Shown here one piece after another: positions 43,401 through 55,243 of a stretch of DNA of 64,000 bases. Numbering within the stretch: the first letter of the stretch is position 1; every line of letters begins with the position of its first letter. The stretch is from Alcanivorax sp. DSM 26293. Lineage in GTDB: Bacteria > Pseudomonadota > Gammaproteobacteria > Pseudomonadales > Alcanivoracaceae. The translations under genes were made by a program, and so were the position numbers. Below the pieces are notes generated by a model. The model searched no databases. It was given only the letters and a program-made list of their open reading frames with translations, and was not told where the DNA came from. The stretch is from the NCBI RefSeq assembly GCF_900107995.1, contig NZ_FNUM01000004.1, positions 238,514 through 302,513 on the forward strand. Reading direction: 5' to 3'.

Positions 43401-43557
43401 CGGTGTCTTGTCCTGCGTCGGTTGGCGCCGCTGGCAGAGGCTGGCGAGTGCTCTCATCCGGCTGCAGCAGCGTCTGGAAAATCAGCCACTTGCTCAGCAG
43501 GAAAACGCCAAGCAAGATCAGTATGGCAATCAGTATACGGGTGGGCGGCTGTTTCAT
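43378..43557 (-). CDS. Small single-span membrane protein
   Basis: A 59-residue protein, short but well supported. AGGGAGG precedes the ATG by 4-5 bases, and the protein has one clear transmembrane helix (residues 8-25, ILIAILILLGVFLLSKW) after a basic start. The periplasmic or cytoplasmic Pro/Asp/Gln-rich tail ends EQQPAD. The stop lies 23 bases inside prlC. It starts 43 bp from the divergent gamma-carbonic anhydrase gene. No family was recognised; the close coupling suggests it is made together with PrlC. Confidence 0.7.
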   Translation of the reverse strand: MKQPPTRILIAILILLGVFLLSKWLIFQTLLQPDESTRQPLPAAPTDAGQDTDEQQPAD

Positions 43558-43600
43558 GGGCCTCCCTGACGACCACATTCGGCTATCGAGTTTAACAGTG

Positions 43601-44152
43601 ATGGGGATTCGCCGCTTTGAAGACAAGGCCCCGCAATTGGGGAAACGGGTATTTGTGGACCCGGATGCCACCGTGATCGGTGATGTGGTGCTGGGTGATG
43701 ATTGCTCCGTGTGGCCGCGGGCCGTGATTCGCGGCGACATGCACGCCATCCGCATTGGCACCCGGGTCAGCATTCAGGACAACGCGGTGCTGCATATTAC
43801 CCACGACTCCCGCTTCAATCCGGGCGGTTTCGCCCTGAAAATTGGTGACGATGTGACTCTCGCTCACCAGGCCATGCTGCATGGCTGCACCCTGGGTAAT
43901 CGGGTGATGGTGGGCATGCAGGCGATCATCATGGACGGTGCCGTGGTGGAAGACGACGTGATCGTCGCCGCCGGGTCGCTGGTGGGTCCGGGCAAGCGGC
44001 TGGAAAGCGGTTACCTCTACCGCGGCCAACCGGCCCGCCAGGTACGCGCACTTAGCCAGGAGGAAAAAGAATTTCTGCCCTACGTGGCCGGGAATTATGT
44101 GCGGTTGAAGGATCGGTATCTGGGGGCGTCAAGCGACAGCACCGTGCTGTAG
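43601..44152 (+). CDS. Gamma-class carbonic anhydrase-like protein
   Basis: A 183-residue left-handed beta-helix protein (YrdA/PaaY type). Hexapeptide repeats run through VFVDPDATVIGDVVLGDDCS, and the metal-ligand histidines are in NAVLHITHDSR and DVTLAHQAMLHGC. It may hydrate CO2 or act as an acyltransferase-like scaffold; E. coli relatives are poorly defined. The ATG at 43601 fits the family (MGIRRFEDKAPQLG). Its TAG stop (44150-44152) is provided by a REP-like element, so the last residues may have been altered by its insertion. Confidence 0.88.
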   Translation: MGIRRFEDKAPQLGKRVFVDPDATVIGDVVLGDDCSVWPRAVIRGDMHAIRIGTRVSIQDNAVLHITHDSRFNPGGFALKIGDDVTLAHQAMLHGCTLGNRVMVGMQAIIMDGAVVEDDVIVAAGSLVGPGKRLESGYLYRGQPARQVRALSQEEKEFLPYVAGNYVRLKDRYLGASSDSTVL

Positions 44153-44174
44153 GAGCGTCGCTCGCGGCGCGATT
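44148..44174 (+). repeat. REP-like element R2
   Basis: TGTAGGAGCGTCGCTCGCGG followed by CGCGATT. It differs from R1 and R5 by one or two bases. The TAG within it is the stop codon of the carbonic anhydrase gene. Confidence 0.8.
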
Positions 44175-44255
44175 CCGGTGCTTATTCATGCTTCGTATTT
44201 CTTTATTAGCAAACCTGTCGAGCTCTAATAGCCCTGATCGCCCTGCGGTCGATGT

Positions 44256-44297
44256 CCTTGCTTCGCAAGGTTCGCACCTCAAGAGGTGCTCCTACAG
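44256..44297 (-). repeat. REP-like element R3 with adjoining hairpin
   Basis: Minus strand reads TGTAGGAGCACCTCTTGAGG then TGCGAA, with the inner palindrome CACCTC/GAGGTG. A second perfect hairpin CCTTGC-TTC-GCAAGG (44256-44270) abuts it. It lies in the 215-bp gap between the convergent carbonic anhydrase and LpxR-like genes. Confidence 0.75.
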
Positions 44298-44367
44298 CGG
44301 CTTCGTAGAAATGACGAAGTCTTGGGAACTTCCCAACCTTTGCCTATCCAACGAGTGTAGCTTGTAG

Positions 44368-45345
44368 CTAAATCTTCCACATAAACGACATATTCCCAAA
44401 ACTCAGAATATCGTCGCTTTGACGAATCGGTGATGACGATCCCTGCAAGGTCAGGGTGAAGGAAAAATTGTCCAGACTGATGCCGCCACCGAGCACCAGC
44501 CCGACAATGCCGTCCCGGGATTCCACGTCATAGGGGCCGCTGTTTTCTTCCAGGTAGGAGTAACCGATGTACTCCCCAAAGCTGGCAAAAAAGATTTCCC
44601 AGCCAAACCCTTCCCCATCGAACAAGCCCACCAGGGAGCCTGCAGTGCCTATTCCCGCGTAATCGGGGATAAAGTTGCGCGGCAGATTCTGGCCAATCCG
44701 CCAGAATCCACCGGCCCTGGCCGTGCCGTTAAAATTATTGGCATCCACCCCCCAGGCATAACCCACCTCACTGTCCAGCCAACCTTGTGTATACCTGAAA
44801 AGTCGATGAGCATGAAGAAAATAGGCGCCACCAATCGCATCATGACCGAGCTGATTGTCCCAGCCCCGGGGCTCCTCGGAACCGGTGATCTTGTGCACCA
44901 CCTTCTGTGATTGCTCAGCGCCGGAATCCGGACCCACAATGCCGACCCGCACGCCATAGCCGAACAGGCTGTTGCCATTCCAACTGAACAAGCCCAGCTC
45001 CAGATTGCTGTAACCCACATAGGGCAGATCATTGAAGTCGGGCATTTCTCGACTGATATCCGATGGCGTGATCATGATCTGCTCCAGACTCAGGGTCAGC
45101 GCATGTTTTTCATCAATCACACTGATGCCGGGCAGCGGGTCCAGCAGCGACGCCAGGCCGCAGGTGAAACTCCCGTTTCGATCGCAATATTCATGCGCAT
45201 CGCCAACCCAGCTGATGCGCACCCCATTGGTGTACTGCCCGTCGGAGCCCACAAACAGATCGTTATCCCAGGAAAAACCGAAGGTGGACGCCTTGGCAAC
45301 CAGAGGTAACAGACAAGAAACGATCAACAGAAGGCGCAGGGACAT
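44368..45345 (-). CDS. LpxR-family lipid A 3'-O-deacylase-like outer-membrane protein
   Basis: A 325-residue beta-barrel protein of the LpxR/DUF2219 family. The signal peptide MSLRLLLIVSCLLPLVAKAS is followed by TFGFSWDNDLFVGSDGQYTN, the family hallmark with conserved Asn/Asp near the active site, and the block ALTLSLEQIMITPSD. It ends FMWKI like an outer-membrane barrel. Members remove the 3'-linked acyl chains of lipid A. The start at 45345 places GAGAGG 7 bases upstream; an ATG two codons earlier is too close to it. It is last of the minus-strand run. Confidence 0.85.
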   Translation of the reverse strand: MSLRLLLIVSCLLPLVAKASTFGFSWDNDLFVGSDGQYTNGVRISWVGDAHEYCDRNGSFTCGLASLLDPLPGISVIDEKHALTLSLEQIMITPSDISREMPDFNDLPYVGYSNLELGLFSWNGNSLFGYGVRVGIVGPDSGAEQSQKVVHKITGSEEPRGWDNQLGHDAIGGAYFLHAHRLFRYTQGWLDSEVGYAWGVDANNFNGTARAGGFWRIGQNLPRNFIPDYAGIGTAGSLVGLFDGEGFGWEIFFASFGEYIGYSYLEENSGPYDVESRDGIVGLVLGGGISLDNFSFTLTLQGSSSPIRQSDDILSFGNMSFMWKI

Positions 45346-45388
45346 AGTCATACCTCTCACGGGAAACGGCAATGCCCCGCATGAAAAA

Positions 45389-45838
45389 TCAGAAACGCCA
45401 CCGTCGCTGCATGACCAGAAATGCAAAGGATGCAGACCAGGTGATCAATATCAGTCCGTTCAACGCCTCGACCCCGGCAATCAAACGCAACGTGCCCAGC
45501 GGATACAGGTCGCCAAGACCCAGGGAGGTATAGCAAGCGGTGGAAAAATACAGATGATCCAGAAAGCTGCCATCAACCGCACCGGCCAGGTTCATGGCGG
45601 TATCGCCCTGGTCCAGAATCAGATAGACCCAGGCATAAAGCGTTACCTCAACCATGTGGGCAACGAACATAACCATAACCACCAACAGGATCTCGCCACG
45701 GAAATCCGGCCAGCGTTTGAGCAGTGCGGACAATCCCGCCAGGGTCCAGTAGTGCAATGTTACGGTGGCCAGCACCATGGCCAGGCTGACCATGGACGCG
45801 AACATCACCTCACTCATCACCGCACTGTCCGCCATCAT
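45389..45838 (-). CDS. Two-helix ion channel family protein
   Basis: A 149-residue membrane protein of the Ion_trans_2/two-pore potassium channel type. The pore loop FSTACYTSLGLGDLYPLG contains TSLGLGD, a variant of the TxGYGD potassium filter, between transmembrane helices. Two further hydrophobic helices precede it. The altered filter makes ion selectivity uncertain. The ATG lies two bases after the aroE stop (TAGCATG), so it is translated with aroE. Another gene for cation handling, trkA/trkH, is about 8 kb away. Confidence 0.8.
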   Translation of the reverse strand: MMADSAVMSEVMFASMVSLAMVLATVTLHYWTLAGLSALLKRWPDFRGEILLVVMVMFVAHMVEVTLYAWVYLILDQGDTAMNLAGAVDGSFLDHLYFSTACYTSLGLGDLYPLGTLRLIAGVEALNGLILITWSASFAFLVMQRRWRF

Positions 45839-45839
45839 G

Positions 45840-48132
<2,293 letters not shown>

Positions 48133-48214
48133 GACGAGCTCGCCCTGAGAGAAAGACGGGAAAATACCTTGCATCACAGGCCGGCTCAAGTCGCAGCCGC
48201 AATGGCATCCGGGT

Positions 48215-48433
48215 TTACAGGGGAACCCGCGTCACACGGACCGCGGCGAGGGCGTTTTTTCCCTCCTCCACTTCCGTGGTTTCACACTCCACCTCTTCGC
48301 CGGGGAGGAACTCCCACTCCTCGTCCTGCGGCATGGTGCCGATAATCCGGTAGCGCCTGCCGTCAACATGGACTGCCTCCACCGCGCGCCACTCGCCCTG
48401 TCCTCGCAACAGGGGCACATAGATCTCGAACAT
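48215..48433 (-). CDS. Hypothetical 72-residue protein
   Basis: A small acidic protein ([20 protein letters not shown] then [20 protein letters not shown]) predicted to be mostly beta-strands, ending RVTRVPL. The pattern resembles small SH3-like or PilZ-sized beta domains, but no family was recognised. The start at 48433 gives a compact protein; the frame extends to 48493 without support. It lies between dprA and tsaC on the same strand and is probably co-transcribed. Confidence 0.6.
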   Translation of the reverse strand: MFEIYVPLLRGQGEWRAVEAVHVDGRRYRIIGTMPQDEEWEFLPGEEVECETTEVEEGKNALAAVRVTRVPL

Positions 48434-48520
48434 GGCACACCTCGAACACAGACTCTGAACTTCCACCCTCCGCCCCACGCCGGAAAAGGTCAAATCCGAG
48501 AATCCACTGCCATGCCCGGA

Positions 48521-49582
48521 CTAGGCCGCGCCACTGCGCTTCAGGTAGCCCCCGGCCACCCGCTCCACCCAGCCCTCGAGTTCCAGGTCGGCAAGCTGCC
48601 CGGCCAGCTCGGTTATCGGCAATCCCGTGCGGGCTTGCAGGGAATCCAGAGAGTTGAGGCCGCCGGTCAGATGCTGAAGCAACCCGGGCTGATCCGGCGC
48701 CCGGATTTCAGCGGCTTCGACGCTGCGCCGAAAGTCACCGAAGGCGTGGAAAATATCCTCTCTGCTCTCCAGCCAGCTGGCCCCGTCACGCAACAGCTGG
48801 TGACAGCCCTTGCTCAGGGGATTATGGATACTGCCCGGAATGGCAAACACTTCACGCCCCTGTGCCAGCGCCGTTCGCGCAGTGATCAGTGAACCACTCT
48901 TGATGGCCGCCTCCACCACGATGGTGCCCAGGCTGAGCCCGCTGATTACCCGGTTACGCTGGGGAAACTGGCCGGGCAGGGGCGGTGCGCCAGGGGCAAA
49001 CTCCGTGACCAGCGCCCCACCGGTCTCCACGATCTGCCCGGCAAGGAGCGCATTTCGGGGTGGGTAAATTCGATCCGGCCCGCTGCCCAGCACCGCCACC
49101 GTGCGGCCCGTACTGAGCGCACCGCGGTGAGCCGCAGCATCCACACCCAGGGCCAGCCCACTGACAATCACAAAGCCACCGGCGGCCAGATCCCGGGCAA
49201 AGCGGCGACTGTTATCCAGCCCATCCGCAGAGGCATTACGCGCACCGACCATGGCAAGGCCGGGCGCATTGAGCGCTTCCACACAGCCACGTACCGCCAG
49301 CACCCCGGGGGGATCGACAATCCGGGCAAGCAGGGATGGATAGTCCGCATCACCGAGGGCCAGCCAGCGCCATCCCTGCTCACGCAGGTGCTCGTAGTGG
49401 ACGGCCAGGGAGCCGGTATTGTCCAGCAGCTTGCGACGTGCTTTCAGGCCAGCGGGCAACAGGGGCAGAAAATCGGCCAGCGCGGTGCTGTCGATGGATT
49501 GCTGTTTGAGTGCACGGCCCAGGGCCGCGGACGACGGGGAAAACAACGCCTGCAACAGCAGGCGTTTGTATTGTCCGTCCAT
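48521..49582 (-). CDS. dprA: DNA-processing protein DprA
   Basis: Loads RecA on incoming single-stranded DNA during natural transformation. It has 353 residues. The Rossmann-like core includes AMVGARNASADGLDNSRRFA (as LAMVGAR...), VSGLALGVDAAAHRGAL, TVAVLGSGPDRIYPPRN and NRVISGLSLGTIVVEAAIKS. A C-terminal winged-helix (DLA) domain follows (GLNSLDSLQARTGLPITELA). All core motifs appear intact. It follows the LysM gene on the minus strand, opposite def, in the usual smf-def arrangement. Confidence 0.95.
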   Translation of the reverse strand: MDGQYKRLLLQALFSPSSAALGRALKQQSIDSTALADFLPLLPAGLKARRKLLDNTGSLAVHYEHLREQGWRWLALGDADYPSLLARIVDPPGVLAVRGCVEALNAPGLAMVGARNASADGLDNSRRFARDLAAGGFVIVSGLALGVDAAAHRGALSTGRTVAVLGSGPDRIYPPRNALLAGQIVETGGALVTEFAPGAPPLPGQFPQRNRVISGLSLGTIVVEAAIKSGSLITARTALAQGREVFAIPGSIHNPLSKGCHQLLRDGASWLESREDIFHAFGDFRRSVEAAEIRAPDQPGLLQHLTGGLNSLDSLQARTGLPITELAGQLADLELEGWVERVAGGYLKRSGAA

Positions 49583-49659
49583 CGCTCACCTCCTTGTGTG
49601 CGTTTGACGGGTTGTCAGGGGCCAGGACCCCGGCGGTGAGCGCTACCGCAAATGGATTG

Positions 49660-50733
49660 TCAGTAGCTACCTGCCGGACTCTCGGCGATATCGTTCATGT
49701 AGATGGGGCGTGTGGACTCCATGATCAAGCCATAGCTGACCTTGTCAAAGACCCGGAAGATCACCATGGAGCCGGTTCTTTCTCGGGGCAGCCGCACCAT
49801 ATCGCCACGCTGGCGATCACGGACGGCTTCACCCTGACCGAACACATCCAGCACATTGCCTTCTTTCAGGCCATCGCGCAGCCCCTTGTTGACTACCACC
49901 ACGTCATTACGTGCCACGCTGCTGATACGGTCAAAGAAGCGAATCACCTTGCCTTCGATCTTGGTGTCCGGGGCCGACGGATAGAGCACGGAACGCACCC
50001 GGCGATCCTCGGTGGAGAAAAGACGATCATCGATGCGCAGATCTTCACTGGAGCGGGTAACCCGCAACGTCAGCATATCTTCATCATGGTCGGCCACACG
50101 GCCCAGACCGATCTGACGGGCTTCATAACCCAGCACTTCATTGGTGTCCGGATCGACATATTGCTCGCCCACCCGGTAAAAGCCGTAGCCGCGCTGCAGA
50201 TCCGCCCATTCATCTTTCACATCCCGGGCATAAACGGTATCCCCCTCACCGAAAATCACCCGACGGTCCCGGCCCCCGACAATATACGGCGCCTCGGCAA
50301 TCTCCTCACGGCTGACCACCAGGCCTTCCTTCAAGTAGGCGGCGATGGCACCGGCGGGGATCGCAGGAATCGCTTCATCATTGGCGATTTCACGCACTTT
50401 CGGCGTGAGTTTGACGGTACCATTCGGCAGGGTCTTTTCTTCCACGCCCCGTTTCACGGAAAGACGTGGCTCGCCATTCACATAGGTCAGGCGAATTTCA
50501 TCGCCAGGATAGATCAGGTGGGGATTGCGGATTTCTTCATTGATCTGCCAGATCTCTGGCCATTGCCAGGGTTCTTCCAGAAAACGGGCACTGATATCCC
50601 ACAGGGTATCGCCATTCTTGACGAAATATTTGCCGGGATGCCCGTCTTTGAGCATGACCTGGGCAGCCGCCAGGCCGGATAAAGACACTAACAGCCCGAA
50701 GGCCAGGGCGCGCTGGACCGATTTCATCATCAT
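49660..50733 (-). CDS. LysM-domain exported protein
   Basis: A 357-residue protein with a signal peptide ([20 protein letters not shown], cleaved after AAA). One LysM peptidoglycan-binding domain follows at about residues 33-80 ([20 protein letters not shown], then [20 protein letters not shown]). The remaining 270 residues form a mostly beta-strand region without a known catalytic motif. Homologues sit between dprA and def throughout gammaproteobacteria. The start is one of three adjacent ATG codons (50733, 50730, 50727), with AAGGA just upstream. It is divergent from def. Confidence 0.88.
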   Translation of the reverse strand: MMMKSVQRALAFGLLVSLSGLAAAQVMLKDGHPGKYFVKNGDTLWDISARFLEEPWQWPEIWQINEEIRNPHLIYPGDEIRLTYVNGEPRLSVKRGVEEKTLPNGTVKLTPKVREIANDEAIPAIPAGAIAAYLKEGLVVSREEIAEAPYIVGGRDRRVIFGEGDTVYARDVKDEWADLQRGYGFYRVGEQYVDPDTNEVLGYEARQIGLGRVADHDEDMLTLRVTRSSEDLRIDDRLFSTEDRRVRSVLYPSAPDTKIEGKVIRFFDRISSVARNDVVVVNKGLRDGLKEGNVLDVFGQGEAVRDRQRGDMVRLPRERTGSMVIFRVFDKVSYGLIMESTRPIYMNDIAESPAGSY

Positions 50734-50878
50734 CGGATTCCTTTTATCATTATTGGACTCATCCCCAAGAGCTGCCGTGGGCCGGTTTTTACGGACACGG
50801 TTTCTTTTGGATATTAGCAATGCGATCATATATTTAGCAACCGAAATTCGAGTGCTATCGCAACTTCCGAGAAGGTAC

Positions 50879-51385
50879 ATGGCCAAACTGGAAATACTGG
50901 AATTCCCTGATCCCAGGCTACGCACGGTAGCAAAGCCGGTGGAAAAGGTAGATGACGAGCTTCGCAAACTCATCGACGACATGTTCGAAACCATGTACGC
51001 CTGCCCGGGCATCGGTCTGGCGGCCACTCAGGTGAACGTACATCAACGGCTGATCGTGATGGACCTGTCCGAAGATCAGTCCCAGCCACGGGTTTTCATC
51101 AACCCGGAGATCACACCGCTCACCGATGAGCTGGCCCCTTATGAAGAGGGCTGCCTGTCGGTCCCCGGCTTTTACGAGAAGGTACAGCGCCCGGCCCGGG
51201 TACGCATCAAGGCCCTGGACCGGGACGGCAACGCCTTCGAGGAAGAGGCGGACGAACTTCTGGCCACCTGCATCCAGCATGAGATCGATCATCTGGACGG
51301 CAAGTTGTTTGTGGACTACGTATCCCGGCTGAAGCGTGATCGCATCAAGAAGAAGCTGGAAAAACTGCACCGTCAGCAGGCTTGA
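50879..51385 (+). CDS. def: Peptide deformylase
   Basis: Removes the formyl group from nascent proteins; a metal enzyme acting with methionyl-tRNA formyltransferase at the start of translation. It has 168 residues with the three motifs: [20 protein letters not shown] (metal Cys) and [11 protein letters not shown] (metal His pair). GAGAAGG precedes the ATG at 50879. It normally forms a tight operon with fmt, but here a 160-bp heptad inverted element lies between the two. Confidence 0.97.
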   Translation: MAKLEILEFPDPRLRTVAKPVEKVDDELRKLIDDMFETMYACPGIGLAATQVNVHQRLIVMDLSEDQSQPRVFINPEITPLTDELAPYEEGCLSVPGFYEKVQRPARVRIKALDRDGNAFEEEADELLATCIQHEIDHLDGKLFVDYVSRLKRDRIKKKLEKLHRQQA

Positions 51386-51387
51386 GA

Positions 51388-51547
51388 GAGTTGCAAGTTG
51401 AAAGTTCAAAGTTGAAAAGCGCGGGCAAGTGCCAGGTTAGCCTGCTTGCCGTGCCCGCGCTCTTACCTCGCAGCGCGGGCAAAGCCCGTGATTCCATGGC
51501 ACCGCTCTCGAGCCGCGTTTCAACTTTAAACTTTTAACTTTCAACTC
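51388..51547. repeat. Heptad inverted element G (GTTGAAA family) inside def-fmt
   Basis: The left arm is GTTGCAA, GTTGAAA, GTTCAAA, GTTGAAA (51390-51417). The right arm is TTTCAAC, TTTAAAC, TTTTAAC, TTTCAAC (51518-51545), its complement unit by unit. The arms enclose a 100-base centre with GCGCGGGC/GCCCGCGC inverted blocks. It starts three bases after the def stop and splits a normally compact operon. Confidence 0.88.
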
Positions 51548-51579
51548 ATCCGAACCACAACCACCACCCGAGGCTCACC

Positions 51580-52548
51580 TTGAAACCCTTACGCCTTGCC
51601 TTCGCCGGCACCCCGGATTTCGCCGCCGCCAGCCTGCGGGCGGTACTCGACAGTGACCACCAGGTGGTTGCCGTACTGACCCAGCCGGACCGGGCCGCCG
51701 GGCGCGGCAAGAAAGTCCAGCAAAGCCCGGTCAAGGTACTGGCCGAAAGCCACCAGATTCCCGTGCTGCAGCCGGAAAACCTGAAGGGCGAGGACATCCG
51801 CCAGCAACTGCGTGATTTGAATCTGGACGCCCTGGTGGTGGTGGCTTACGGCCTGATCATTCCCCAGGCGGTGCTGGATATTCCCCGCCTGGGTTGCTTA
51901 AACGTGCACGGCTCCCTGTTGCCCCGCTGGCGCGGCGCCGCCCCTATCCAGCGCGCCATCACCGTGGGCGACACGGAAACCGGCAATACCATCATGCAGA
52001 TGGAAGCGGGCCTGGACACCGGCCCCATGTTGCTAAGCGAAAGCCTGCCGATTGGCGATAGCGAAACTGGTGGCGAGCTGCACGACCGACTCGCCGCCCA
52101 GGGCGCCCGCCTGCTGGTAACCGTACTGAACGATCTGGAGCACTACCTGGCCAACGCTACCGCGCAACCGGACGACGGCGTCACCTACGCCCACAAACTC
52201 AGCAAGGCGGAAGCACGGCTGGATTTCCGCTTGCCCACCCGCGCGCTTTACAACCGCATTCGTGCCTTCAATCCCTTTCCGGTGAGCTGGGTACCCCTGA
52301 ACGGTCAACCCATGCGTATCTGGAAAGCCAGCGAAAGCCCCCAGCCCGGCCAGGACAGCGATGAACCCGGCCACATCCTCAACGTGGACGACAGCGGCAT
52401 CCAGGTGGCCACCGGCGATGGCGTGCTGACTCTTGAAGAACTGCAATTGCCCGGCAAGCGTCGCATGGCCGTGGCCGACCTGCTTCGCGGCAACCCGGAT
52501 CTGTTCAAGGTCGGCGAACCGCTGGGTGACTCCATTGACAACGTCTGA
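51580..52548 (+). CDS. fmt: Methionyl-tRNA formyltransferase
   Basis: Formylates initiator methionyl-tRNA using 10-formyltetrahydrofolate. It has 322 residues: LRLAFAGTPDFAAASLRAVL, QPDRAAGRGKKVQQSPVK, the folate-site NVHGSLLPRWRGAAPIQRAI with catalytic Asn/His, and the C-terminal OB-like tRNA-binding domain. It follows def and overlaps the start of rsmB by a few bases, so fmt, rsmB, trkA and trkH form one transcription unit. Confidence 0.97.
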   Translation: MKPLRLAFAGTPDFAAASLRAVLDSDHQVVAVLTQPDRAAGRGKKVQQSPVKVLAESHQIPVLQPENLKGEDIRQQLRDLNLDALVVVAYGLIIPQAVLDIPRLGCLNVHGSLLPRWRGAAPIQRAITVGDTETGNTIMQMEAGLDTGPMLLSESLPIGDSETGGELHDRLAAQGARLLVTVLNDLEHYLANATAQPDDGVTYAHKLSKAEARLDFRLPTRALYNRIRAFNPFPVSWVPLNGQPMRIWKASESPQPGQDSDEPGHILNVDDSGIQVATGDGVLTLEELQLPGKRRMAVADLLRGNPDLFKVGEPLGDSIDNV

Positions 52549-53842
52549 CCCGCGCCTGACCGCGGTACGCGCCCTCAACCGGGTGCTGCCCGGCAAAGGC
52601 GACGGGGAAAGCCTGCGCGAAGTGCTGCGCGACTTTCCCCTGCAGGGCGCCGACGGCGGCCTGATGCGCGATATCTGCTTTGGCGTCTGCCGGCACCTTC
52701 GGCCCCTCAACCACTGGCTCAACCAGCAACTGGGCAAACCCCTCAAAGCCAGCGCCCAACCGGTGCGGCTGGCCCTGCTGTCCGGGCTTTACGAGCTCTG
52801 GTTCAGCGACCGCCCGGCCCACGCCATCGTCAACGCCTACCCCCAGCTGTGTCGCAAACTCAAAGCCCCCTGGGCCGCCGGGCTCAGCAATGCCATTCTG
52901 CGCAAGGCCAGCAAGCTGACGATTGACGATGCCGTCGCCGACGCCAGCCCCAACATCCGGCTCAGCCTGCCGGACTGGCTGTTCAAGCGCTGGCAACAGG
53001 ACTGGCCCGTCGAGGCCGAAGCCATGGCCCGGGCCAACCTGCAAACACCGCCTTTCACCCTGCGGGTCAATCGCCGCCAGCAGCAGCGGGCCGGCGCCAT
53101 TGCCGCCCTGGGTGACGGCGCCCGCCCCGGCGAACTGTCCCCCTGGAGCATCTACCTGAGCCCGGCACGGCCGGTATTCCAGCTGCCCGGTTTTGAGCAG
53201 GGCGCCCTGTCGGTCCAGGACGAAGCCGCCCAGTTGCCCGGCGAGGTGCTGCAATGCCCGCCTGGCGGCCGCATTCTCGACGCCTGTGCCGCCCCCGGCG
53301 GCAAAACCGGGCAGCTCTGTGAGAAATTCCCGGATGCCGACGTGGTCGCCCTGGAACTGGAAGGCAAGCGGCTGGCGCGCATCCGCGAAAACCTGGCCCG
53401 CCTCAACGCTGACATCACTCTGCTGCAGGGCGATGCCAGCGACCCGCAGAGTTGGTGGGACGGCACCCCCTTCGATGCCATCCTGCTGGATGCCCCCTGC
53501 TCTGCCACCGGCATCCTGCGCCGCCAGCCGGATGTAAAATGGCACCGCAAGGCGTCGGACATTCCTGCACTGGTTGATTTACAAGCGCGCATGCTGGATG
53601 CACTATGGCCGCTGCTCAAACCCGGCGGCATGCTGGTGTATGCCACCTGTTCGGTACTGCGGGACGAAAACGACCACCAGGTCAGCGCCTTCCTGCAACG
53701 CCAGCCACAGGCCCGGGATGTGACGCCACGGCCGGAAGGGGCCACAATGGTGAGCGCGGGATGGCAGCTGTTCCCGCAACATCATGGGCCAGACGGTTTC
53801 TATCTGGCGTGTTTGCGCAAGGAATCGGGGGCGCTAGCGTAG
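52535..53842 (+). CDS. rsmB: 16S rRNA (cytosine967-C5)-methyltransferase
   Basis: Methylates C967 of 16S rRNA with S-adenosylmethionine. The N-terminal NusB-like RNA-binding domain (RLTAVRALNRVLPGKG onward) is followed by the methyltransferase core: ILDACAAPGGKTGQLCE, LLDAPCSATGILRRQPDVKW and GMLVYATCSVLRDEN with both catalytic cysteines. The start is taken as TTG at 52535, overlapping the fmt stop by 14 bp; GTG at 52526 is the alternative. No ATG lies between the fmt end and the conserved region. Confidence 0.94.
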   Translation: MTTSDPRLTAVRALNRVLPGKGDGESLREVLRDFPLQGADGGLMRDICFGVCRHLRPLNHWLNQQLGKPLKASAQPVRLALLSGLYELWFSDRPAHAIVNAYPQLCRKLKAPWAAGLSNAILRKASKLTIDDAVADASPNIRLSLPDWLFKRWQQDWPVEAEAMARANLQTPPFTLRVNRRQQQRAGAIAALGDGARPGELSPWSIYLSPARPVFQLPGFEQGALSVQDEAAQLPGEVLQCPPGGRILDACAAPGGKTGQLCEKFPDADVVALELEGKRLARIRENLARLNADITLLQGDASDPQSWWDGTPFDAILLDAPCSATGILRRQPDVKWHRKASDIPALVDLQARMLDALWPLLKPGGMLVYATCSVLRDENDHQVSAFLQRQPQARDVTPRPEGATMVSAGWQLFPQHHGPDGFYLACLRKESGALA

Positions 53843-53845
53843 TCC

Positions 53846-55222
53846 ATGAAGATTATTATTCTCGGTGCCGGCCAGGTGGGCGGCACCCTGGCCGAAAACC
53901 TGGCCAACGAGCGCAACGACATCACCGTCATCGACACCGATGCGGAACGGCTGCGCGAACTGGGCGACCGCCTGGATATCGGCACCGTGCACGGCATGGG
54001 CTGTTACCCGGCGGTACTCAAGGATGCCGGCGCGGAAGACGCGGACATGCTGATCGCGGTCACCAATTCCGACGAGGTGAACATGATCGCCTGTCAGGTG
54101 GCCTACTCCCTGTTCCGCACCCCCTCGAAAATCGCCCGTATCCGCACCGCCCACTACACCAGCCGCGCCGACAAGCTGTTCAACGAAAACGCCCTGCCCA
54201 TCGATGTGATCATCAGCCCCGAGCAGGTGGTCACCGACTATATCAAGCGGCTTATCGAGCACCCCGGCGCCCTGCAGGTGGTCAACTTTGCCGGTGGCCG
54301 GGTACAGCTGGTGGCGGTCCGTGCCTATTACGGCGGCCCCCTGGTAGGTAACGAGCTGCGCGAGCTGCGCAAACACATGCCCAATGTGGACACCCGGGTT
54401 GCCGCCATCTTCCGTCGCGGCCGCCCCATCATTCCCGAAGGCAACACGGTGATCGAAGCGGACGACGAGGTCTTCTTCATCGCTGCCAAGAACGATATCC
54501 GTGCGGTAATGAGCGAACTGCGCCGGCTGGAGCACAACTACAAGCGCGTCCTGATTGCCGGCGGCGGCAACATCGGTTACCGACTCGCCAAGAGCATCCA
54601 GCACCGCTACAACGTGAAAGTGCTTGAGCGCAGTCCTGGCCGCGCGGAATGGCTGGGTGAAAAACTGCACCAGACCGTGGTACTCCAGGGCCTGGCCACG
54701 GACCGGGACGAACTGCTCAAGGCCAACATCGAGAACACCGATGTGTTCTGTGCCCTGACCAACGATGACGAAGCCAACATCATGGCCTCACTGCTGGCCA
54801 AGCGGCTGGGGGCGCGCAAGGTGATGACGCTGATTTCCAACCCGGCCTATGTGGATCTGGTCCAGGGCCACGATATCGACATCGCCATCTCGCCCCAGCA
54901 ATCCACCATCGGCAGCCTGCTCAGCCATGTGCGCCGCGGCGATGTGGTCAACGTGTACTCCCTGCGCCGGGGGGCGGCAGAAGCCATCGAGGCGATTGCC
55001 CACGGGGACAGCAAATCCTCGAAAGTGGTGGGCCGGGCCATCGAGGATATCGACCTGCCGGAAGGCACCACCATTGGCGCCATCGTGCGCGGCGAAAAGG
55101 TGCTGATTGCCCACGATGATGTGGTCATTGAACCGGACGACCACGTGATCCTGTTCCTGATCGACAAACGCCGCACCCGGGACGTGGAAAAACTGTTCCA
55201 GGTCGGGTTTACCTTCTTCTAA
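53846..55222 (+). CDS. trkA: Trk potassium uptake regulatory subunit TrkA
   Basis: A cytoplasmic NAD(H)-binding ring protein that gates the TrkH channel. It has 458 residues with two RCK units: the first nucleotide motif is [19 protein letters not shown], the second is [17 protein letters not shown], and each is followed by a TrkA_C domain (the last ends [20 protein letters not shown]). It starts 3 bp after rsmB and is followed by trkH after 21 bp, so regulator and channel are co-expressed. Confidence 0.97.
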   Translation: MKIIILGAGQVGGTLAENLANERNDITVIDTDAERLRELGDRLDIGTVHGMGCYPAVLKDAGAEDADMLIAVTNSDEVNMIACQVAYSLFRTPSKIARIRTAHYTSRADKLFNENALPIDVIISPEQVVTDYIKRLIEHPGALQVVNFAGGRVQLVAVRAYYGGPLVGNELRELRKHMPNVDTRVAAIFRRGRPIIPEGNTVIEADDEVFFIAAKNDIRAVMSELRRLEHNYKRVLIAGGGNIGYRLAKSIQHRYNVKVLERSPGRAEWLGEKLHQTVVLQGLATDRDELLKANIENTDVFCALTNDDEANIMASLLAKRLGARKVMTLISNPAYVDLVQGHDIDIAISPQQSTIGSLLSHVRRGDVVNVYSLRRGAAEAIEAIAHGDSKSSKVVGRAIEDIDLPEGTTIGAIVRGEKVLIAHDDVVIEPDDHVILFLIDKRRTRDVEKLFQVGFTFF

Positions 55223-55243
55223 CGGCCGAGGCCACGCCAGCGC

